Shown here: positions 50,001-56,584 of the stretch, one piece after another
Numbering within the stretch: position 1 is the first letter of the stretch
Layout: the number at the start of each line of letters is the position of its first letter
DNA from: Mycolicibacterium sp. P9-22
GTDB lineage: Bacteria; Actinomycetota; Actinomycetes; Mycobacteriales; Mycobacteriaceae
Assembly: GCF_008329585.1 (NCBI RefSeq)
Contig: NZ_NPKP01000018.1
Span: 1-64,000, forward strand
Reading direction: 5' to 3'
Length of the DNA stretch: 64,000 nt
The notes under the pieces: model-generated
Told to the model about the DNA's origin: nothing
Database searches by the model: none
The model's input: only the letters and a program-made list of their open reading frames with translations
Made by a program: the position numbers and the translations under genes

Positions 50001-50231
50001 GGTCAAGGTCACCGGCGCCTGGGAGATCAGCGGGGCGGTGACGTTCGAGAGCTGGCCGGCCTGAGGCCAGTTCAGCGTCGCGGTGGTCTGGGTGACCGGC
50101 AAAAGCGGCACGGCGACCGCCATCACGAATCCCAGCAGGCCGGCAATGGTGGCCACCCAGCGCGCGATCTTCACATCGTTCGAGTTCACGTTCACGGCTC
50201 CGGCTTGTCTGCTCCCGCTCACTTCGTTCAC
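47004..50231 (-). CDS. embB: Arabinosyltransferase EmbB
   Basis: A 1075-residue GT-C arabinosyltransferase building the arabinogalactan non-reducing end with EmbA. The N-terminal domain is followed by about 13-15 membrane helices. The DDG motif NSSDDGYQMQMARTAEHSGYMANYFRWFG is the catalytic loop and ethambutol-determining region. A large carbohydrate-binding C-terminal domain follows. At the M. tuberculosis positions 303-306 it has Gln-Met-Gln-Met (codons 49365-49376) in place of Ile-Leu-Gly-Met. The start is GTG at 50229-50231, overlapping embA by four bases. The start region also contains a dispersed repeat. Confidence 0.95.
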   Translation of the reverse strand: MNEVSGSRQAGAVNVNSNDVKIARWVATIAGLLGFVMAVAVPLLPVTQTTATLNWPQAGQLSNVTAPLISQAPVTLTATVPCSVIRDMPAEGGLVLGTAPAEGRDAALNAMLVNVTESSAGSPGRVDVIVRNVVVASVERDRAADCSDLEITSDHDGTYAEFVGLTQEDGTPQRTGYPDPNLRPAVVGVFTDLTVPAPQGLSLSADIDTRFTTNPTPLKLAAIVLAILSTIIAVLALWRLDRVDGRRMHRLIPTRWKTMTAVDAFVVGVFALWYIIGTNSSDDGYQMQMARTAEHSGYMANYFRWFGVPEDPFGWYYNVLALMSQVSTASIWMRLPDLICSLICWLLLSREVLPRLGPAVIASRPALWAAGLVLIGAWMPFNNGLRPEGQIATGALITYVLIERAVTSGRLTPAALAIFSAAFTLGIQPTGLIAVAALVAGGRPILRIIMRRRAVVGTWPLLAPLLAAGTVILAVVFADQTFATVLEATRIRTAIGPSQEWYTENLRYYYLVLPTVDGAISRRFAFLFTALSLFPALFMMLRRKRIAGIARGPAWRLMGIIFATIFFLMFTPTKWIHHFGLFAAVGGAMAALATVMVSPVVLRSARNRMAFLALVFFVVALCFASVNGWWYVSNYGVPFNNSVPAIGGVTISTIFFALFAVAALWAFWLHVSGRGDSRFVDRLTAAPIPIAAGFMVVVFVASMAIGVVRQYPTYSNGWANVRAFAGGCGMADDVLVEPDSNAGFLRALPGEYGPLGPLGGTGAPGFSPDGVPDRIVAEAIRLNNPQPGTDYDWNRSIRLPRPGVNGSRVPLPYGLDPARVPVAGTYSTGAQRESKLASAWYELPPADDAHPLITVTAAGTISGVNVAKGEVSGQTVDLEYAVAGPDGAPVPAGRVSPYDIGPTPSWRNLRYPREQVPADAIAIRVIAEDLSLSPGDWVAVTPPRVPEVRSVQEYIGSEQPVLLDWAVGLAFPCQQPMLHANGVTEVPKFRISPDYFAKLQSTDTWQNGLEGGLLGITDLLLRASVMSTYLSNDWGQDWGSLRRFDTIVDAKPAVLELGSSTHSGLYSPGEIRIGP

Positions 50232-50232
50232 G
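50201..50232 (-). repeat. Dispersed repeat at the embA/embB junction
   Basis: On the minus strand the start of embB reads GTGAACGAAGTGAGCGGGAG followed by CAGACAAGCCG. Its core GAACGAAGTGAGCGGG resembles GAGCGAAGCGACGGGG of the other dispersed repeats. It encodes the first ~11 residues of EmbB (NEVSGSRQAG) and supplies the GTG start and the embA stop. Confidence 0.55.
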
Positions 50233-53200
50233 GCAGCGCCCTGATCGGTCCGCCGCGACTCCAGCCGAACACGTTCGCAGTCCCTTCTTCGATGACGGCG
50301 TCGGGCGCGATATCGCGTGGCACCACCCGGATATAGCGTTCGATCGAACCCCAGTCGCGGTACCAGTCGTCACGCAGGTACGTCGGCACCGTCGCGGTGC
50401 GCAGCAGTGCCTGGATGAACAGGAACGGACCACCGTCATCGGCGGACTGCCATTGGTTCGACGAGGCCACCATCTGCTTGAAGTTCGGGATGATCCGGTA
50501 GTCCGGTAGTTCGGCGACGCCGAGGTGTTCGGCGAACGGCCGTTGGCAGGGGAAGTTGGACGCGGTGGCGATGTCCATCAGCACCGGGGTCTGCGTACCG
50601 AGGTACTCCTGCGCGGTCTGCAGCACCGGCACCCGCGGCGGGGTGAACCCGAACCACTGATCCTCGGACAGGTTCGGGTCATCGGCGACGATGCGGGCCA
50701 CATTGGCTTCCGGCGGGGCCGAGGCGAGCGGGAATCGCAAGTTGCGCCACGCCTTCTGATAGAAGGTGTCGATCGGCTGCACCTCGGACAGCGCCTGGTA
50801 GCTGCCGTCGGGGCGGTGCACGCCCCACTGCAGTTTCAGCGACTGGCCGTAATTGAAGGAGCCGTCCTCCTCGTAGAACCAGATCGCACCCACCGCGGCG
50901 ACGGTGACCAACGGGCGGTCCGGGGTGCGGGGCGGCAGCTGGTACCAGGCCGAGGTGGCCTTGGCGGCAAGGGTGTTCTCGTCGAAGCTGCCCATCACCG
51001 GGGTGCGGTCGGGGTCCAGGCCGAACGGCAGGTACACCCGGGACCCGTTGACGCCCTCGGGGCCGTAGCCGCCGCCGGTGCCCGCCGCATAGCCGACGCC
51101 GACATTAGGTTTGTCGACCGGACCGTCCGAGTTCGGGGTGCCGGGGTTGGCGGCCACCGGCTCGGGGGGTTCCAGGGTGTCGCTGACGCCGTTGGGGGTG
51201 AACCCGATGGGCTTCTCGCCGCCGAGTGGGCCGTACTCGCCGAAGCGCTGGCCCGGAACCGGTTGCAGCAGACCGGCATTGGTGTCGGCCTCCACCAGCA
51301 CGGCGTCGGCCATGGCGCAGCTGTTCCCCGAGGACCCGGTCAGGCCGAGGGCGGCCAGGTTGGCCGAGCCGGTGGTGTAGACGGGGTAGCGGGCCGCGGT
51401 GGCCTTGAGCATCGAGCCCAGCTCCAGGACGACCATGATGACCGCGACGACCAGCAGCGGGGTGGACGCCAGCGCCCGGTTGCGGCCGGTGTCGGCCACC
51501 TCGGTGTGCCCGGCGTAGTCGATACGGAAGTGCAGCCAGGCCGTCAGCAGCCCACCGGCGATCGCGAGCACCAGGAAGATCGTGGTCACCGGGAAACCGA
51601 CGATGACGGGCTGCTTGTCGAACCACGGCACGCCGTAGTTGCCGGTGTAGAAGAAACCGTTGAGACCCGAGGTGGCCCACGCCAGCACGAACAGCAGCGC
51701 GGTCACGTACAGCGCCAGATTGCGCCGGCTGTGCAGCCCGACCCGGGCCAGCGCGAACGCCGTCACGCCGCCGAGGGCGCCGGCCAGGCCGGCGAACGCG
51801 CCGAACTGGATGGCCCACTTCGTCGGGGTGAAGGTCAGCAGCAGCAGCCCGATGCCGGTGGTCCCGACCAGCCGCCACACCGGCCCGTTCACCGCGCCGG
51901 GCACGGTGCCGCGGCGCAGCAGCACCATCAGCAGACCGAACAGGCACAGCAGCAGGATCAGCACCGAGAAGCGCCGCGTCAGCGAGCCGTCGACGCTGTC
52001 CTCGACGGTCAGGAAGTAGTACCGCAGGAACTCCTGATACCAGGGGATCGTGGGACCCACCACGTACTTGATGCGCGCCGACTCCGCGACGGTGGCCAGC
52101 GTCTGGTCGCGGAACACGATGACGAAGAGCAGCGAGGCGGCCGCGGCCAGCGGTGCCAGCTGAGCGGCCAGGCCCACTGCGGGGCGGCGCTCGGAGATGA
52201 CGCGGGTGATCTTCCGGGCTCCGACGAGCAGCGGGGCCAGCGCGATCAGGCCCTGCGGTGCCAGCGTCACGCAGAACACGGCCACGACGATCGCGGCGGC
52301 GGTCGGCCACAGCCGGCGCCGGCCCACCGACAGTTCCACCAGCACCCAGCTCAGGACCACACCGAAGGCGATGAGCGGTTCGGGGCGCAGACCGTTGTTG
52401 AACGGCAGCCAGGCGGCCAGGAACACCGCGCCCGCCGTCCAGACGGCGGCCCGGTTACGGGCCAGCCGGTTACCGAGCCGGGGTAGCACGACGTGGCTCA
52501 GCAGCAGCCAGGTGCCGATCGCGGCGGCGGTGGCGGGCAGCCGCATCCAGACCCCGGCGGTGCTGATCGAGGCCAGGTGCGCAAGGACACTCTGATACCA
52601 GTCGAACGGGGCTTCCGAGGCGCCGAAGTAGCGGTAGTAGTTGGTGATGTACCCGGCGTCCCCGGACACCCTGGCGATCGTCAGGTTGTAACCGTCGTCG
52701 GAGGTCGGAGGTCCGACGATGTGCCACACCAGCAGCCCGCCCACCACGCCGGCGTCGGCGAGCCACACCGACAGGCCCGCGCGGCGCCGGCGGCCCGGCG
52801 GCGCGCGGCGCCCGGCGGTGCGGTCCAACAGCGCCAGCGCCACGATGGACGCCAGCACGGCGGCCACCCCGAGCACCATGACCGCGGTCTTGAGCGCCGT
52901 CGGCGAGGTGATGAAGCGGGTGTCGATGTCGACGTGCGCGTTCAGGCCGGCATCCGGTCCGACGCGCAGGTCGGTGAAGATGCCCGCCACCTGCGGGCGC
53001 TTGTCGAGGCCCAGAGTGCCGGTGGCGCCCGGGATGCCGACGAAGTCCGCGCCGACGGCGCCGACATTCGCCCAGATGCGGAGTTCGCTGCAGGCGCCGG
53101 AGCCGACGGCGTCGCGCGGCGCGACCGCGGCGACGGTGTCGCGGAACGCGACGTAGACGACGTCGGCGTTGGCGTTGACGAACAGGCCGTTGCGCCCGGC

Positions 53201-53476
53201 ATCGATACCGCCGGGCGGGATGGTGGAGAACACCAGCCCGCCGTCGGCAGGCAGGCTGGCCACCGTCCGGCACGGGATGGTCACCTCGAGGGACCGGGGC
53301 GCGCCGGAGACCAGCGGCGCGGTGATATCGCCGACGAAGCCGTCGGTGTTCGCGGACTGCGGCCACTGGATCGCTGCGGTGCTCTGCCGCACCGGCAACA
53401 GCGGGGCGAGGGCGCAGAGCAGGAAGCCGACAAGGCCCGTGATGACGGCGAGAAGACGGACGTTCCTAGCGGGCAC
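50228..53476 (-). CDS. embA: Arabinosyltransferase EmbA
   Basis: A 1082-residue GT-C arabinosyltransferase that works with EmbB on the branched hexa-arabinofuranosyl terminus of arabinogalactan. The acidic loop is PTSDDGYNLTIARVSGDAGYITNYYRYFG. TFTPTKWAIQFGAFAG marks the conserved later loop, and the C-terminal domain ends RALP. GTG at 53474-53476 (VPARNVRLLAVITG) gives a length near the M. tuberculosis protein; the longer frame to 53623 runs into the upstream gene and was discounted. In related genomes embA follows embC directly; here two unrelated genes intervene. Confidence 0.94.
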   Translation of the reverse strand: MPARNVRLLAVITGLVGFLLCALAPLLPVRQSTAAIQWPQSANTDGFVGDITAPLVSGAPRSLEVTIPCRTVASLPADGGLVFSTIPPGGIDAGRNGLFVNANADVVYVAFRDTVAAVAPRDAVGSGACSELRIWANVGAVGADFVGIPGATGTLGLDKRPQVAGIFTDLRVGPDAGLNAHVDIDTRFITSPTALKTAVMVLGVAAVLASIVALALLDRTAGRRAPPGRRRRAGLSVWLADAGVVGGLLVWHIVGPPTSDDGYNLTIARVSGDAGYITNYYRYFGASEAPFDWYQSVLAHLASISTAGVWMRLPATAAAIGTWLLLSHVVLPRLGNRLARNRAAVWTAGAVFLAAWLPFNNGLRPEPLIAFGVVLSWVLVELSVGRRRLWPTAAAIVVAVFCVTLAPQGLIALAPLLVGARKITRVISERRPAVGLAAQLAPLAAAASLLFVIVFRDQTLATVAESARIKYVVGPTIPWYQEFLRYYFLTVEDSVDGSLTRRFSVLILLLCLFGLLMVLLRRGTVPGAVNGPVWRLVGTTGIGLLLLTFTPTKWAIQFGAFAGLAGALGGVTAFALARVGLHSRRNLALYVTALLFVLAWATSGLNGFFYTGNYGVPWFDKQPVIVGFPVTTIFLVLAIAGGLLTAWLHFRIDYAGHTEVADTGRNRALASTPLLVVAVIMVVLELGSMLKATAARYPVYTTGSANLAALGLTGSSGNSCAMADAVLVEADTNAGLLQPVPGQRFGEYGPLGGEKPIGFTPNGVSDTLEPPEPVAANPGTPNSDGPVDKPNVGVGYAAGTGGGYGPEGVNGSRVYLPFGLDPDRTPVMGSFDENTLAAKATSAWYQLPPRTPDRPLVTVAAVGAIWFYEEDGSFNYGQSLKLQWGVHRPDGSYQALSEVQPIDTFYQKAWRNLRFPLASAPPEANVARIVADDPNLSEDQWFGFTPPRVPVLQTAQEYLGTQTPVLMDIATASNFPCQRPFAEHLGVAELPDYRIIPNFKQMVASSNQWQSADDGGPFLFIQALLRTATVPTYLRDDWYRDWGSIERYIRVVPRDIAPDAVIEEGTANVFGWSRGGPIRALP

Positions 53477-53526
53477 GAGGTTCAAGGTTAGGCGACAGCC
53501 GGCCCGGCATCGCCGGACGACCCGCG

Positions 53527-54666
53527 CTAGGCCTTGTCGGGTTGCAGGGCCGCCAGCCGGATATCGCCGCCATAGTGCGCCAACACCCGGCGATCCATCA
53601 CCCGGCGCCACAGCGGCGGGCACCAGGCCAGCACCAGCATGCTGCCGTACCCGGTGGGCAACTGCGGGGCCTGATCGGAATGCTGCAGCGTCTGATAGCG
53701 CTTCTGCGGATTGGCGTGGTGATCGGAGTGCCGCTGCAGGTGGTAGAGGAACACGTTGGCGATCAGCGTGTCACTGTTCCAGCTGTGCCGCTGGCCCACC
53801 CGCTCATAGCGACCGTCGGCCAGGCGCTGGCGCCGCAGACCGTAGTGCTCGAGATAGTTCACCGTCTCCAGCAGGCAGACGCCGATGACCGCCTGCCCGA
53901 TCAGCCACGGGATGATGACGGCGCCGAACCAGGCCACCAGGCCCACGAAGATGGCCGCCGAGAGCAGCCAGGCGTTCAGGATGTCGTTGCGCGGTGACCA
54001 CCGGGATCTGCCGGCCTCGGCCAGCCGGCTGGTCTCCAGCCGCCATGCCGAGCGCAATCCGCCCAGCACCGACCGCGGGATGAAGTGATAGACGCTCTCC
54101 CCGAGGCGCGCACTGGCGGGATCTTCCACCGTCGCCACCCGCAGATGGTGGCCGCGGTTGTGTTCGACGAAGAAATGCCCGTAGCCGGTTTGCGCAAGGG
54201 CGACCTTGCTGAGCCGTTTCTCGGCACTGGCGCGCCGGTGGCCCAATTCGTGCGCGGCGTTGATCGCGATGCCGCCGACGATTCCGACGGTGACCATCAG
54301 ACCGATCTTGTCGACGGCGGTCATGGTCAGCCACCCGCCGCCGCTCCACAGCCAGCACGCGAATATCAGTGAAAGGTACTGGTTGGGCAGGTAAAGATAG
54401 TTGACCCAACGGTAGAATTTGTCGTTTTCGAGATCTTCGATTCGGCCGCCGAGTACGCCACTTTCGTCGGCGCCAATTAGCTGGTCGAGCACCGGAATAA
54501 CAACGAAGGCCAGCAATGGGCCCACCCACCAGAACACCGGCAGACCGGTCAGCTGCACCAGTAGCCAGGCCAATCCGACCATGCCCGGGACGATCGCGCC
54601 GAGCAGCCACAGGTACCGCTTTACAGCCCGCCACATGGGCGTTCTGCCGGTCTGCGCGTCGGTCAC
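53527..54666 (-). CDS. alkB: AlkB-type integral-membrane alkane/fatty-acid hydroxylase
   Basis: A 379-residue membrane di-iron monooxygenase of the AlkB/desaturase superfamily. Histidine box 1 is NAAHELGHRRAS, box 2 is FFVEHNRGHHLRVATVEDPAS, and box 3 is LQRHSDHHANPQKRYQTLQ. Two further conserved stretches are NYLEHYGLRRQRLADGRYE and VNYLYLPNQYLSLIF. It would hydroxylate the terminal carbon of medium- or long-chain alkyl substrates using electrons from rubredoxin, but no rubredoxin gene lies beside it. GTG at 54664-54666 has AAGGA seven bases upstream. It lies between embA and embC, divergent from a sterol-oxidase-like gene. Confidence 0.9.
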   Translation of the reverse strand: MTDAQTGRTPMWRAVKRYLWLLGAIVPGMVGLAWLLVQLTGLPVFWWVGPLLAFVVIPVLDQLIGADESGVLGGRIEDLENDKFYRWVNYLYLPNQYLSLIFACWLWSGGGWLTMTAVDKIGLMVTVGIVGGIAINAAHELGHRRASAEKRLSKVALAQTGYGHFFVEHNRGHHLRVATVEDPASARLGESVYHFIPRSVLGGLRSAWRLETSRLAEAGRSRWSPRNDILNAWLLSAAIFVGLVAWFGAVIIPWLIGQAVIGVCLLETVNYLEHYGLRRQRLADGRYERVGQRHSWNSDTLIANVFLYHLQRHSDHHANPQKRYQTLQHSDQAPQLPTGYGSMLVLAWCPPLWRRVMDRRVLAHYGGDIRLAALQPDKA

Positions 54667-54719
54667 TTCGTATCCTTGCCGGGGGATGGAGCGAACTGGT
54701 TCTCGGTCCCTATTTAACC

Positions 54720-54742
54720 TGTTTGCCAGAGCAGTGCAAACA
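54720..54742. promoter_or_regulatory. Palindromic operator candidate between alkB and the sterol oxidase gene
   Basis: TGTTTGC (54720-54726) and GCAAACA (54736-54742) form a perfect 7-bp inverted repeat with a 9-base spacer. It lies in the 109-bp divergent promoter region, in an AT-rich context (tatttaacc). A TetR- or LacI-type dimer could control both genes from here. No regulator gene is adjacent. Confidence 0.65.
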
Positions 54743-54775
54743 CGGAGCCGTAACGAATGAGAATTTTGCTGTGAG

Positions 54776-56410
54776 GTGGGTGTGCAGGTGCCGCAAATCA
54801 CGCTGACGCGACGGCGATTTCTGGGTGCCGCGGCGGGTATCGCCGCCGGGGCCGCCGGCGTGGCCGCCTGCTCGTCGAGCCGCCCCGGGGAACGCCCCGA
54901 GTCGCGGGTGTTTCACCAGGCCATCGTGGTCGGCAGTGGCTACGGCGGCGGCGTCAGCGCGCTGCGCCTTGGCGAGGCCGGGGTGGACACTCTCATCCTG
55001 GAGCGCGGGCGGCTGTGGGACACCCCCGACGCGGACGGGAAACGTTTCACCAAGATGTTGCCGGCGGACACCCGTGCGGGTTGGTTCCGCGATGTCCCGC
55101 CGAGCCTGGTGCCCTCGTTCCGCGGGATATCGGTGAATGCGGTGGCGGCGCAGAATCCGGGGGCCCAGCCGATCCAGGCCGGCATCTGCGACAAGGTGAC
55201 CTACGGCGCCCACGATGTGTTCCGCGGGATCGCCGTCGGCGGTGGCTCCATGGTCAACGCGGCCATCGCCGCCGTGCCGACCCCCGATCAGGTGCGGGTC
55301 GCGTTCCCCGATATCGACCCCACCGAGTTCCTCGGCACCTATGTGGAGCGGGCCAGGACCGCGCTGCAGATCAGTTACCGCGATCCGTCCTGGTTCGAAC
55401 AGACCCCGTACTTCCAGTACGCCCGGGTGGGGCGCAAGTATGCCGAGGCGGCCGGCTACGGCGTCGACATCAACGGCAGCGCCTACTCGTTCGACTACAT
55501 GGTGCGCGAGGCCGCCGGTGAGGTGCCGCGCTCGGCGCTGGACTGGGAATGCCAGTACGGCAACAACCACGGCCGGCTGGGCAGTGTGGACCAGACCTAT
55601 GTCGCCGCGGCGCTCAAGACCGGGAACGTGCAACTGCGCCCGCTGACCGAGGTGACCGGTATCCGCCAGGAGCCCTCCGGTGAGTACGTGGTGTCCACTC
55701 GTGAGATCGACCGCTGGGGCAAAGAGCTGTCCCGTGACGAGATCGGTTGTGAGCAGCTGTATCTGGCGGCCGGCGTACTGGGCACCACGCATCTGCTGCT
55801 GCGCGCGCGAGAGACCGGGGACCTGGCCAACCTGCACGACGAGGTCGGCAACGGTTACGGCAACAACGGCGACATCATGGTGTCGCACAACACCGCCGAG
55901 CCGGTGGGCACCCAGCAGTCGTTGCTGGGCATGATCAACCTGGACGGTCGCGCCGATCCAGACAATCCGGTGTACGCCAGCATGTTCTCGCTACCGCTGC
56001 CGCTGGAGACGAACGCGCTGGGCTACTACGCCATGGTGCGCACCGGTGACCGGGCGACGATCAGCTACGACCGGCAGGCGGATGCCATCGGCATCGACTG
56101 GCCGCAGAGCCACACCGACCACCTCATCGAGCGTGCGCGGCTGGTGTTCGACAGGGTCCTCCAGGCAAACGGCGTCGACTACCGTGATGACCTCTTCGAA
56201 GGAAAGGCGTTCGCGTCCAACACCGTCCACCCGCTGGGCGGTTGCGTGCGGGGTGCGGCGACCGACCTGTTCGGGCGCGTCAACGGTCACGAGAAGCTGT
56301 ATGTCAACGACGCCTCACTGATCCCGGGGTACATCGGCTGCAACCCCTTCATGTCCATCACCGCGCTCGCCGAACGCAATATCGAGGCGATCCTGGCCGG
56401 GCGGAAGTAG
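54776..56410 (+). CDS. Secreted class I cholesterol-oxidase-like GMC flavoprotein
   Basis: A 544-residue GMC-superfamily flavoenzyme. The twin-arginine signal TRRRFLGAAAGIAAGAAGVAAC ends in a possible lipobox Cys. The FAD motif is VVGSGYGGGVSALRLGEAG. Active-site residues match class I cholesterol oxidase: Glu411 in PLPLETN, His485 in HPLGGC and Asn523 in GCNPFMSITALAERN. The His-Asn spacing of 38 equals that of the Streptomyces enzyme (His447/Asn485). It should oxidise and isomerise 3-beta-hydroxysterols or similar alcohols, with FAD and oxygen, outside the membrane. The start could be GTG at 54776, 54782 or 54788. Distinct from M. tuberculosis Rv3409c (ChoD). Confidence 0.85.
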   Translation: MGVQVPQITLTRRRFLGAAAGIAAGAAGVAACSSSRPGERPESRVFHQAIVVGSGYGGGVSALRLGEAGVDTLILERGRLWDTPDADGKRFTKMLPADTRAGWFRDVPPSLVPSFRGISVNAVAAQNPGAQPIQAGICDKVTYGAHDVFRGIAVGGGSMVNAAIAAVPTPDQVRVAFPDIDPTEFLGTYVERARTALQISYRDPSWFEQTPYFQYARVGRKYAEAAGYGVDINGSAYSFDYMVREAAGEVPRSALDWECQYGNNHGRLGSVDQTYVAAALKTGNVQLRPLTEVTGIRQEPSGEYVVSTREIDRWGKELSRDEIGCEQLYLAAGVLGTTHLLLRARETGDLANLHDEVGNGYGNNGDIMVSHNTAEPVGTQQSLLGMINLDGRADPDNPVYASMFSLPLPLETNALGYYAMVRTGDRATISYDRQADAIGIDWPQSHTDHLIERARLVFDRVLQANGVDYRDDLFEGKAFASNTVHPLGGCVRGAATDLFGRVNGHEKLYVNDASLIPGYIGCNPFMSITALAERNIEAILAGRK

Positions 56411-56437
56411 CTCCCGGATAGATAGATCGCACGATTG

Positions 56438-56562
56438 CTACCTGGCTTCAGTTTCGACGAGGAAGGTGCCGCGAGGCTGAGACTGAGTAGGTCCAGATGC
56501 CCGGATTAGTTACCTGGCTTCCGTCTCGACGGCTGGGTGGTCGGGAGACTGAAGCCAGGTAG
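56438..56562. terminator. Repeated long-hairpin region between the oxidase and embC
   Basis: The sequence CTACCTGGCTTCAGT (56438-56452) is repeated in variant form at 56510-56526 (TTACCTGGCTTCCGTCTC). It appears in inverted form at 56548-56562 (ACTGAAGCCAGGTAG). The 56511-56527 and 56545-56561 arms pair at 16 of 17 positions. The region lies between two converging genes and can serve as a bidirectional terminator. Confidence 0.75.
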
Positions 56563-56584
56563 CCCGACTCTGCAGTATCAGTTG

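Noticed and set aside
50525..52486. 653-codon plus-strand frame opposite embA
   Set aside because: Shadow frame with no start context and no family match.
53477..53623. N-terminal extension of embA
   Set aside because: The extra 49 residues overlap the 3' end of alkB, read as random Arg/Gly-rich sequence and have no counterpart in EmbA.
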